Source of the DNA: Fusobacterium sp.
GTDB taxonomy: Bacteria; Fusobacteriota; Fusobacteriia; Fusobacteriales; Fusobacteriaceae
NCBI GenBank assembly: GCA_018457305.1
Contig: JAGYHM010000043.1
Location: 4,432-9,596, forward strand
DNA: 5,165 nucleotides
Direction of reading: 5' to 3'
Shown here: positions 1 through 5,165 of the stretch, one piece after another
Layout: the number at the start of each line of letters is the position of its first letter
Position numbering within the stretch: position 1 is the first letter of the stretch
Program-made: the position numbers and the translations under genes
The notes under the pieces: model-generated
The model's database searches: none
Seen by the model: the letters and a program-made list of their open reading frames with translations, nothing else
Told to the model about the DNA's origin: nothing

Positions 1-56
1 CCCGTGGCGAGCCCAAAAAGTCAAGTCATAATTATCTGACAAAATGTAAAATTTAC
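1..56. other. Unassigned window edge, GC-rich at the left end
   Basis: The first 14 bases contain 12 G or C, unlike the AT-rich remainder. On the plus strand, frame 1 stops at 37-39 and frame 2 at 28-30; frame 3 stays open into the YitT gene but has no start codon in the window. None of the short translations is recognisable, and their codons (for example CCC, GCG, GTC) do not resemble the neighbouring genes. An imperfect palindrome, GTCA(8)TGAC with an inner ATAATTAT, lies at 25-40 and could be an operator, but nothing confirms this. The segment could be the 3' end of an upstream gene or RNA, or a contig edge artefact. No convincing promoter for the YitT gene is visible. Confidence 0.3.
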
Positions 57-74
57 AAAGGAGATTTAAAAAAA

Positions 75-920
75 ATGATAAATAAATATCTTAAACTTTT
101 AAAAGAATATTCGCTAATTACAATAGGTTGTATTATCGTAGCTTTCTCAATGAATTATTTTTATTTAGGAAATAATTTGGCTCAAGGAGGCTTATCAGGT
201 ATTTGTTTAACAATTTATTATTTAACTAAAATAGAAGTTAGTTATCTCTATATTTTACTAAATATACCTTTGCTAATATTGGGCTATAAATTTTTAGGGA
301 AAAATTTTATTTATAAAACAATATATGGAGCTATTACTTTAACTATATTTTTAAAATTATTTTCAGATATGAGAGGGCCAGGAGACGACATTCTGATTGG
401 CTCTATTTATGCAGGAGCACTTACTGGAATAGGAGTAGGTCTTATATTTTTTACTGGTGGTTCTAGCGGTGGAATGGATATTGTTGCTAAAATTATAAAC
501 AAATACTATGGAATTCCAATAGGAAAAATAATATTTACAATGGACTGTTTTATTCTTTCAGGAGTTGCTATTATCTTGGGAAGAAGTGTTTTTATGTATA
601 CTTTAATTTCTGTTGTAGTTTGTTCAAAAGTTATAGATTTATTTCAAGCGGGTATGGTTAGTGCTAGAGGAATAAATATTATTACTAAAAAACCAGATAT
701 TATAACCAAAAGAATAAATGAAGAAGCAAAAAGAGGAGCTACAATAATAAATGGAATTGGTGGCTATACTAAAGGAGAGGTAACTCTTGTTTATTGTGTA
801 GCTGGAAAATATCAACTTGTAAAAATTAAAAATATAGTCAAAGAAGAAGATCCTGAGGCATTTATGACTATCGGAGAAGTTCATGAGGTTATGGGAAAAG
901 GATTTATTGAATTAGACTAA
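75..920 (+). CDS. YitT family membrane protein (YitT membrane domain plus DUF2179)
   Basis: This is an integral membrane protein of 281 residues, the usual length for the YitT family. About six hydrophobic segments lie at roughly residues 13-31, 56-74, 78-97, 108-127, 150-170 and 172-192. They are followed by a soluble C-terminal domain at about 200-275 that fits DUF2179. Family hallmarks visible are GNNLAQGGLSG at 32-42, GGSSGGMDIVAKI at 128-140, a conserved-type Asp at 156, and RGATIINGIGGYTKGE at 220-235, the typical DUF2179 signature. The start is set by AAAGGAG at 57-63, 11 bases before the ATG; the frame is open further upstream but has no better start. The family's substrate is not established; transport is often assumed, and some homologues are linked to small-molecule export or regulation. 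It is followed after 39 bases by the next plus-strand gene, so the two are probably co-transcribed. The family call is firm; the function is unknown. Confidence 0.92.
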   Translation: MINKYLKLLKEYSLITIGCIIVAFSMNYFYLGNNLAQGGLSGICLTIYYLTKIEVSYLYILLNIPLLILGYKFLGKNFIYKTIYGAITLTIFLKLFSDMRGPGDDILIGSIYAGALTGIGVGLIFFTGGSSGGMDIVAKIINKYYGIPIGKIIFTMDCFILSGVAIILGRSVFMYTLISVVVCSKVIDLFQAGMVSARGINIITKKPDIITKRINEEAKRGATIINGIGGYTKGEVTLVYCVAGKYQLVKIKNIVKEEDPEAFMTIGEVHEVMGKGFIELD

Positions 921-959
921 ATTATTTTAGTAAAAAATATTATGTGAAGGAGAAATTTA

Positions 960-1505
960 ATGGAAAATAACTGGGAAAAAAATTTATTAGCTGATTTGAT
1001 GGAAGTTTTTTATAAACAAAGAAATAATAAAAATACAAAAATTATTGCTTTTATTGGGGAAGTTCTTTTTTCTCTATTTATAATTTATATAGCATTACCA
1101 GAATTGAGATATAACTCAAGCGAACAAGTAATAGTATATGGATTTTTATTTATTTTAATGTCTTTTATTTTTTATATGAAGATTATTAGAATACCTAAAA
1201 GAGAAGAAGCTATTAAAAATAATATAAAAGAGGTTGTTGAAAGAATTAAAAATTTTAAAGATTTTCAAGAGGGAAAGGCTAGATTTGATTTTAAAAAAGA
1301 GATGACTGAAAAGAAAATTGCTAAAATAGAAAAATCAATAGAAAAAAATATAAAAATATTATCAGAAGTTTCAACTTTAACAAAATATATGTCTTTATCT
1401 CCTATAAATTTTAATTATTTTCAGCATGAATATGTTAAACATTCAGCTGCTTTAGTAAATATACTTAGACAATTAAAAGAATTTAAAACTGATAATAAAA
1501 TTTAA
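960..1505 (+). CDS. Hypothetical membrane protein with two TM helices and a charged tail
   Basis: I do not recognise this 181-residue protein. It has a short charged N-terminus (1-27), two hydrophobic helices at about 28-46 and 56-76 separated by a short polar loop (RYNSSEQ, 50-56), and a lysine/glutamate-rich, mostly helical tail from about 78 to 135 that may form a coiled coil. A less charged end (136-181) contains two potential helices. With a Lys/Arg-rich tail the predicted topology is both ends in the cytoplasm, joined by a membrane hairpin. Translation is well supported by GAAGGAG at 946-952, seven bases before the ATG. It lies 39 bases behind the YitT-type gene with no terminator between, so a shared transcript is likely. 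The stop codon overlaps the base of the terminator stem. The layout, a membrane hairpin followed by a coiled coil, suggests a scaffold or envelope role, but that is only inference. Confidence 0.8.
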   Translation: MENNWEKNLLADLMEVFYKQRNNKNTKIIAFIGEVLFSLFIIYIALPELRYNSSEQVIVYGFLFILMSFIFYMKIIRIPKREEAIKNNIKEVVERIKNFKDFQEGKARFDFKKEMTEKKIAKIEKSIEKNIKILSEVSTLTKYMSLSPINFNYFQHEYVKHSAALVNILRQLKEFKTDNKI

Positions 1506-1537
1506 AAAAATCTGTGAAAATTTTCACAGATTTTTTT
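1504..1537. terminator. Bidirectional intrinsic terminator between converging genes
   Basis: A perfect 34-base palindrome has its axis between 1520 and 1521. Its core is TCTGTGAAAA/TTTTCACAGA, flanked by seven A's on the left and seven T's on the right, so each strand's transcript would form a stem followed by a U-run. It lies between the stop of the plus-strand membrane gene (1505) and the stop of the minus-strand EamA gene (1549-1551), where it can serve both. The left A-run overlaps the last two bases of the plus-strand stop codon. Confidence 0.9.
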
Positions 1538-1548
1538 CTTATTTTTAT

Positions 1549-2442
1549 TTAATATTTTTTTCTTGTAGCCAAAACACAACCTAAAACTACAATAATTGCT
1601 CCTAGTCCTTGATATAAATTTATTTTTTCTCCTAATGTAAAATAAGCTGCAACTGCTGTTGAAAGAGGAACTAACAATCTAAACATATTAAACACAACAA
1701 CTCCCTGTGTTTGCATTATACGAATTGGAATTAACATAGATGAAAGCACCCCATAAATTCCAGCTAAAACAAGAAATATTAAAAGACCTTGATTTATTTC
1801 TTTTAATTGAAATATTTCTTTTCTTTGAATAGCAAAACTCAAATATAATATTCCCGATAAAATAGAAATAATTGTTGTCATAACAAGAGCATTTAATTTT
1901 TTAGCAACACTTTTAACTACTAAATTTTGTACAGACTGTATACAAATTGCTGTTCCTAAAAATATAGAGCCTTTTAAAAAATTAGAACTTTCTCCTCCTT
2001 GACTACCATATAAAACAAAAATTAAAGAGCCAGCCAATGCTAGAATACTTCCAATAAAAAAATTCTTATCCTTAACTTTTTCTCTTTCATCTTCAAAAAA
2101 GATTGAAGTTGTAATTACTGCAAGAGGTATTGCTAAAATTCCAAAAATACTTGCTGCTAAAGCTGAAGTATTTTTTATTCCCTCTGTTCCAAAGTACATA
2201 TTAGTACTTAAAAAACATACTAATAACAACAATTTAAAAATAAGTATCGGTTCGTAAATAAGTTTCTTTAATTCTTCTCTAAATTTAAAAATTATTATTA
2301 CTAAAAGAAGTATTCCACCAGATAAAAGTCTAACTCCATTATTTACAACAACAGCTAAATTTAAACTTAAAAACCTTGTTATTGGAAAACCTATTCCCAT
2401 AAGAATGATGTAAACAATCCCCAACGAATAATCTTTTTTCAT
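1549..2442 (-). CDS. EamA/DMT superfamily transporter (RhaT/YdcZ-like drug/metabolite transporter)
   Basis: This inner-membrane transporter has 297 residues and about ten hydrophobic helices, at roughly 6-26, 35-53, 66-85, 94-115, 128-146, 156-176, 184-204, 218-239, 245-268 and 275-292. The protein is an internal duplication, as is usual for EamA. The first half carries IFGILAIPLAVITTSIFFEDE (99-119) followed by a glycine-rich helix. The second half carries FRLLVPLSTAVAAYFTLGEK (254-273), then a GLGAIIVVLGCVLA-type closing helix, the classic end of an EamA repeat with the conserved LGE (270-272). The start has an AAGGGGG ribosome site at 2448-2454, five bases from the ATG. The gene follows the YhcH-family gene by 41 bases with no terminator and is probably co-transcribed with it. 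Family members export or import metabolites, amino acids or drugs; the substrate here cannot be read. A sugar-acid or related compound would fit the neighbour, as inference only. Confidence 0.93.
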   Translation of the reverse strand: MKKDYSLGIVYIILMGIGFPITRFLSLNLAVVVNNGVRLLSGGILLLVIIIFKFREELKKLIYEPILIFKLLLLVCFLSTNMYFGTEGIKNTSALAASIFGILAIPLAVITTSIFFEDEREKVKDKNFFIGSILALAGSLIFVLYGSQGGESSNFLKGSIFLGTAICIQSVQNLVVKSVAKKLNALVMTTIISILSGILYLSFAIQRKEIFQLKEINQGLLIFLVLAGIYGVLSSMLIPIRIMQTQGVVVFNMFRLLVPLSTAVAAYFTLGEKINLYQGLGAIIVVLGCVLATRKKY

Positions 2443-2476
2443 AAATGCCCCCTTGTATAAATATATTATTAGAATC

Positions 2477-2498
2477 TTTAATTCTACTTTAATTCTAC
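2477..2498. repeat. Perfect 11-bp tandem duplication across the YhcH stop codon
   Basis: The plus-strand unit TTTAATTCTAC occurs twice without a break (2477-2487 and 2488-2498), and a partial third copy begins at 2499 (TTTAAAT). The right copy encodes the last residues of the YhcH-family protein; the left copy contains its TAG stop (2484-2486). The unit is not a multiple of three, so a change in copy number shifts the reading frame. With one copy, the frame runs without a stop into the EamA start codon. Confidence 0.9.
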
Positions 2499-2939
2499 TT
2501 TAAATACAAGCTTTTTTATTTTTTTCTCTTCTTCTACTTTTAACATAGCTAAGTGAGGCTCTTCAGGAAACAAAATTAAAAATTTATCTGGATTTAGATA
2601 AAATTCTGTATCTATTTTTCCCTCCACAAACATACAATCAGTATCTTCATTATAATTTTTATTTTCTACACATTTTTCTTTGGGAGCATAGGCAATTTTT
2701 TCTTCTCCTTCAATAACTATATGTATATCAATATATCTTTTGTGATATTCTAATTCTAAATTAGCTCTATCTCTTGTTATTCCAATATCACAATTAAAAT
2801 ATATGTTGTCTCCCTCTATTTGATTTTTTCCAATTTTATTATTAAGATACTTTTTTTCTAAAATAAAATCTATGACTTTATCTAATTTTTTTGAAAGACC
2901 TTTGTAAATTTTTATCTCTTTTATTTCTCCATATATCAT
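2484..2939 (-). CDS. YhcH/YjgK/YiaL family protein (DUF386, cupin-like)
   Basis: This small cytoplasmic protein of 151 residues has the usual length for the family. The signature ELEYHKRYIDIHIVIEGEEKI (62-82) matches the conserved block around a histidine/acidic metal-type site, with His66, Asp71, His73 and Glu79 visible. A second conserved block, LFPEEPHLAML (123-133), contains His129, and the C-terminus KKLVFKVELK is the usual closing beta strand. Known members bind metal in a double-stranded beta-helix fold; E. coli YhcH (NanQ) acts on cyclic sialic acid anomers, and others accompany sugar-acid genes. No nan genes are visible here, so the substrate is open. The frame can be extended to a GTG at 2957, but that codon has no ribosome site. 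The ATG at 2937-2939 has GGAG seven bases away and gives the family's usual MIYGEI-type start. The gene lies directly behind the rnpB terminator and ahead of EamA. It ends with TAG inside an 11-bp tandem repeat. Confidence 0.93.
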   Translation of the reverse strand: MIYGEIKEIKIYKGLSKKLDKVIDFILEKKYLNNKIGKNQIEGDNIYFNCDIGITRDRANLELEYHKRYIDIHIVIEGEEKIAYAPKEKCVENKNYNEDTDCMFVEGKIDTEFYLNPDKFLILFPEEPHLAMLKVEEEKKIKKLVFKVELK

Positions 2940-2946
2940 TTTTTCT

Positions 2947-2950
2947 CTCC
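2947..2950 (-). promoter_or_regulatory. Ribosome binding site that sets the YhcH-family start
   Basis: On the minus strand GGAG, extended to GGAGAG, sits seven bases before the ATG at 2937-2939. It lies inside the extra six codons that would be translated if the upstream GTG at 2957 were used; that GTG has only an A/T-rich stretch before it. The site therefore favours the shorter protein. Confidence 0.75.
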
Positions 2951-2963
2951 ATATCACAATATT

Positions 2964-2998
2964 AAAAAATTATCTTTTATAAAAAAAGATAATTTTTT
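2964..2998 (-). terminator. Intrinsic terminator of rnpB
   Basis: A 15-bp inverted repeat (arms 2964-2978 and 2984-2998, loop 2979-2983) begins four bases beyond the predicted 3' end of the RNase P RNA. Read on the minus strand, an A-run leads into the core ATTATCTTTT...AAAAGATAAT and then a run of six U's. The stem has only two G-C or C-G bases in its arms, so it is A/U-rich and may be leaky. It occupies most of the space between rnpB and the YhcH-family gene. Confidence 0.85.
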
Positions 2999-3001
2999 TT
3001 A

Positions 3002-3334
3002 TTAGGCATTTAATAAGCCGTGTTCTGTATTTGTCAATCATTTATCTAGTACTATAATTTCTTATAGTCTCAAGCGACTTACCACGAAAGAGGACGAGCA
3101 GCCCCTGTTCTTTCTCTCTTAGTCTTGCTCCAAAGGGGGTTTACCAAGCTTTTTTAATCTCTTAAAAAACTGGTGGTCTCTTACACCACCTTTTCACCCT
3201 TACCATAAAAAATGGCGGTTTATTTTCTGTGGCACTTTCCTTAAAATTACTTTTAGTAGCCGTTAGCTACCCTTTTGCTCTATGGAGCACGGACTTTCCT
3301 CTGTTTTACAACAGCGATTAACTCAAATACCTAA
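3002..3334 (-). ncRNA. rnpB: RNase P RNA, bacterial type A
   Basis: This is the catalytic RNA of ribonuclease P, which removes 5' leaders from tRNA precursors. The universal blocks are present on the minus strand: GAGGAAAGTCC (3301-3291), CCACAGAAAATAAACCGCC (3232-3214), AGGGTGAAA followed by GTAAGAG (3200-3178), GGAGCAAGAC (3131-3122), GCTTGAG (3075-3069) and ACAGAACACGGCTTA (3028-3014). The ends pair as P1 (3334-3325 with 3011-3002, ten pairs, one G-U). Type A features are the P6 pseudoknot GAGCA/TGCTC (3280-3276 with 3100-3096), a hairpin with GAGA loop at the P14 position (3169-3150) and P18 with a GAAA loop (3068-3051). GGT at 3083-3081 is the likely L15 contact for the tRNA CCA end. At about 333 bases it is compact; P3 is only a five-pair hairpin (CTGTT-GTAA-AACAG) and P12 six pairs. 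It lies seven bases after the TPM gene's stop and is followed by its own terminator. Ends are predicted from P1, so they may shift by a few bases. Confidence 0.97.
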
Positions 3335-3341
3335 TTTTTAT

Positions 3342-3911
3342 TTACTTTTTTCTTCTTTTTTGTTTATTTTTATAAACAAATCCTAACGCTCCTAATCCTA
3401 AAAATAAAATTATAGCAACTAATATATAATAATAATTTTTATTATTTTCTTTTTCATTTTGAGCTTCACTTAAAGACATTTCTTCCAAAGGAGCCATATT
3501 AACTTCTTCTAATGTTTCATATACTCCATCTAAAATAGCAAGTACATAATCAGAATACTCTTTATCTTCTAATATTTCCCCACTTTCATTTAATAACTTA
3601 TCAATATCTTCTCTTTTTTCTTCTACATCAATATCTTTACTAAAAGAAACTTCAACTTTATATTTTTCTTCAGCTATTTTTTTTAAATTTATTATCAATG
3701 CTCTTTCTGGATTATTTATTACAAAACCCTCATCTTCATTGAAAGTATTTATAAAAATTAACATTTCTTTTTCTTTTTTTATTTCTTCTGTTTTTTTATT
3801 TATTTCTTCTTTTTGAGTTTCAGTAAATAAATTTGAAGTATCATTTATTTGTGAAAAACTCAATAGTGAAAAAATTAAAAAACTTAATAATACTAAAATT
3901 TTCTTTTTCAT
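3342..3911 (-). CDS. Exported, membrane-anchored protein with TPM-like domain
   Basis: The protein has 189 residues. The N-terminus is a clear signal peptide: KKK, then a hydrophobic core (5-18), with possible cleavage near SFS|Q (20/21). The body at about 22-136 fits a TPM (DUF477) domain in outline: a short 'NLFTETQKEEINKKTEEI' opening, a beta strand MLIFINTF (50-57), a short strand ALIINL (71-76), and helices ending in YSDYVLAILDGVYETL (119-134). A C-terminal hydrophobic helix (about 160-180) is followed by the basic tail KNKQKRRKK. This indicates an extracytoplasmic domain held by a C-terminal anchor with the tail in the cytoplasm. TPM proteins have been linked to photosystem repair, phosphatase activity and envelope functions in different organisms; no specific role can be given here. 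The start has GGAG (3920-3923) eight bases upstream. It follows Nif3 by 29 bases and precedes rnpB by about seven. The TPM assignment is moderate because the sequence is divergent; the exported, anchored topology is firm. Confidence 0.8.
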   Translation of the reverse strand: MKKKILVLLSFLIFSLLSFSQINDTSNLFTETQKEEINKKTEEIKKEKEMLIFINTFNEDEGFVINNPERALIINLKKIAEEKYKVEVSFSKDIDVEEKREDIDKLLNESGEILEDKEYSDYVLAILDGVYETLEEVNMAPLEEMSLSEAQNEKENNKNYYYILVAIILFLGLGALGFVYKNKQKRRKK

Positions 3912-3940
3912 TTTTATATCTCCAATTAATATCTTTCAAA

Positions 3941-4717
3941 TTAACAGTATTCAAATATTGCCTTTCCATTATAAACTATGTAATCTATTTCACAATCTTT
4001 TAAAACTTCTATTATTATATCATAAAAGAAATTTTCACTTTCATAGTGTCCAAAATCTACTACACTTAAATTACTTTCTAAAGCATCAAGAGCATCATGA
4101 TAAGTAATATCTCCCGTGATAAATAAGTCCACTTTTTCTTTTTTGGCTTTTCTCCAATATTTCATAGCCGAACCATTTACTATAGCTATTTTTTTTATTT
4201 TTATTTCTAAATCATTACTTATATATCTAAGATTTTTTATTTCTAATTTTTCTTTTAAAAATTCTATATAATCTTTTAAACTCATTTCTTTTTCTAAACT
4301 AAATACTCTACCTATACCCACATCTTCATCTGGAATTTTATCTAAAATTTTAGAATTTTCTACTCCTAATTTTTTTAAAACATAATCATTAAGTCCTTCT
4401 CTTGTTGCATCTAAATTAGTGTGAAGAGTATATAAGTTTATATCATTTTTTATTAGCTCTCTTATTTTTTTCCCGAGTACATCTTGCTCTTTTATATTTT
4501 TTACTGCCTTAAATATTGTAGGATGATGAGTTATTATTAAATCAACATTATTATTCTTTGCATTCTCTATACTCTCTAAAGTCGCATCTAATGAAAATTG
4601 AATTTTTTTTATATCTGCATCATAGTCTCCAATTAAAAGTCCAACATTGTCCCAATCTTCTGCATTTTGTAAAGGAAATTTTTTTTCTAATATTTTTATA
4701 ATCTCTCTAAGTTTCAT
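3941..4717 (-). CDS. Nif3/YbgI family (DUF34) dinuclear metal centre protein
   Basis: This cytoplasmic protein has 258 residues, close to the short form such as E. coli YbgI (about 247) and without the PII-like insertion found in longer relatives such as B. subtilis YqfO. Motifs in order are AEDWDNVGLLIGD (19-31), the metal-binding ITHHP (62-66, His64/His65), LYTLHTNLDATREGLND (95-111, His99 and Asp103), the ITGDITYHDAL block (200-210), and DFGHYESE (221-228), where His224 and Glu228 have the spacing of the second metal-binding pair. All expected ligands are present. Family members form hexameric rings with two metals per subunit; they are often labelled GTP cyclohydrolase type 2 homologues, but the biological reaction is unsettled. 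The ATG overlaps the TGA of the upstream sigma-like gene by four bases, and AGAAGG at 4725-4730 precedes it, so coupled translation is likely. A neighbourhood of rpoD-type gene and nif3 is known in Firmicutes and fits here. Confidence 0.96.
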   Translation of the reverse strand: MKLREIIKILEKKFPLQNAEDWDNVGLLIGDYDADIKKIQFSLDATLESIENAKNNNVDLIITHHPTIFKAVKNIKEQDVLGKKIRELIKNDINLYTLHTNLDATREGLNDYVLKKLGVENSKILDKIPDEDVGIGRVFSLEKEMSLKDYIEFLKEKLEIKNLRYISNDLEIKIKKIAIVNGSAMKYWRKAKKEKVDLFITGDITYHDALDALESNLSVVDFGHYESENFFYDIIIEVLKDCEIDYIVYNGKAIFEYC

Positions 4718-5165
4718 AATTCAACCTTCTCATTTGTCACAGATAATTTAAAAAGACTTTCTCTTAAAAGTTTATCTAAAGTATCACTATCAATTTTCAT
4801 TATATTTTGTATATCTGTAAAGTTTTTTCTTTCTTCATAATCTAAACCAAAATATAAAGTCAATATTTCTATTTCTCTTAAACTTAATCTATATTTTAAA
4901 TTAAAATAATCAAACATTGTATTTGATATATTTTCTAATCTCTGCATTTCTGACTTATGTTTTATTTTATTTTCTTGCTCTAATTTTTTAAGCTCTTCTT
5001 TCTTTTCATCATCTGCATTTTTTAAAGAAATTTTCACTTTCTTTGGTTTATTCTTTTCGTTCTCTATATACTGTTTAAAACCTAATTTCCTATATTCAGC
5101 ATAAGAATTTATATGATTAAACATTTCTTTAACTATAAAATATGCCTTATATTTTTCAAATTCTT
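4714..5165 (-). CDS. Partial protein with sigma-70 region-4-like C-terminus (5' end outside window)
   Basis: The frame is open to the right edge of the window, so about 150 codons including the stop are seen and the true N-terminus lies beyond it. An internal ATG exists at 5122-5124, but it has no ribosome site and upstream codons (…EFEKYKAYFIVKE) continue in frame. Counted from that Met, residues 20-60 are lysine/glutamate-rich and helical, and 78-128 resemble sigma-70 region 4: LSLREIEILTLYFGLDYEE (80-98) parallels the 'LTPREEEVLRLRFGL' block, and FTDIQNIMKID (102-112) parallels the first helix of the helix-turn-helix. The recognition helix is SDTLDKLLRESLFKLS, lacking the usual TRERIRQIE residues. 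No region 3 sequence precedes it. It could be a divergent sigma factor, an anti-sigma or regulator with a region-4-like fold, or an unrelated helix-turn-helix protein. It overlaps Nif3 by four bases (ATGA). The reading frame is firm; the function is not. Confidence 0.75.
   Translation of the reverse strand, partial: EFEKYKAYFIVKEMFNHINSYAEYRKLGFKQYIENEKNKPKKVKISLKNADDEKKEELKKLEQENKIKHKSEMQRLENISNTMFDYFNLKYRLSLREIEILTLYFGLDYEERKNFTDIQNIMKIDSDTLDKLLRESLFKLSVTNEKVEL

Noticed and set aside
1..15. 3' end of a tRNA ending in CCA (13-15)
   Set aside because: The bases before CCA would give a C discriminator and a C-G first acceptor pair, an unusual combination, and the rest of the molecule is outside the window.
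639..884. A minus-strand open frame of 81 codons inside the YitT gene
   Set aside because: It is serine/tyrosine/phenylalanine-rich, typical of antisense to an AT-rich gene, has no ribosome site, and lies wholly within a well-supported gene.
2940..2957. Extended N-terminus of the YhcH-family protein from a GTG start
   Set aside because: No ribosome site precedes the GTG, the six added residues (MIWREK) are not part of the family, and GGAG within this stretch serves the downstream ATG.
3002..3334. CRISPR array, riboswitch or type B RNase P RNA in the non-coding stretch
   Set aside because: There are no spaced direct repeats, and the conserved blocks with the P6 pseudoknot match type A RNase P RNA.
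3359..3380. Hairpin at the end of the TPM gene as a terminator
   Set aside because: On the minus strand it is followed by an A-run, not a U-run, so it cannot act as an intrinsic terminator for the genes read in that direction.
5122..5124. ATG at the right end as the true start of the sigma-like gene
   Set aside because: It has no ribosome site at a usable distance and the frame stays open to the window edge with plausible residues, so the gene is best read as partial.

Overview
The window is very AT-rich low-GC bacterial chromosome carrying ordinary housekeeping and accessory genes. Strong AGGAG-type ribosome sites, A/T-ending codons and lysine/isoleucine/asparagine-rich proteins suggest a Fusobacterium-like organism (Fusobacteriota) or a clostridial relative. 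The RNase P RNA is the ancestral type A, whereas Bacilli and mollicutes carry type B, which argues against those groups. The genus is inference; no search was possible.

Layout: 1-56 is a short unassigned edge that starts GC-rich. Two genes run rightward: a YitT-family membrane protein (75-920) and an unrecognised two-helix membrane protein with a charged tail (960-1505). They end at a perfect palindromic terminator (1504-1537) shared with the converging leftward genes. Everything to the right is leftward. In transcription order it holds the C-terminal part of a protein with a sigma-70 region-4-like segment (4714 to beyond 5165), a Nif3/DUF34 metal protein (3941-4717), a TPM-like exported and membrane-anchored protein (3342-3911), rnpB (about 3334 to 3002) with its terminator (2964-2998), a YhcH/YjgK/YiaL-family protein (2484-2939) and an EamA/DMT transporter (1549-2442).

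How the parts relate: the sigma-like gene and Nif3 overlap by 4 bases and are probably translationally coupled. The TPM gene follows after 29 bases and rnpB begins about 7 bases after its stop, so rnpB is either read through from these genes or uses a promoter inside the TPM gene. YhcH and EamA form a second leftward pair, plausibly a small sugar-acid or metabolite module, although no substrate can be read from the sequence.

No previously undescribed multi-gene system is convincingly visible. The most interesting points are an 11-bp tandem duplication across the YhcH stop codon, whose loss would fuse YhcH in frame to the EamA transporter; the degenerate sigma-region-4-like protein in front of Nif3; the compact, AU-rich type A rnpB packed against its neighbours; and the unrecognised membrane protein at 960-1505. 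No stretch over 300 bases lacks a gene.
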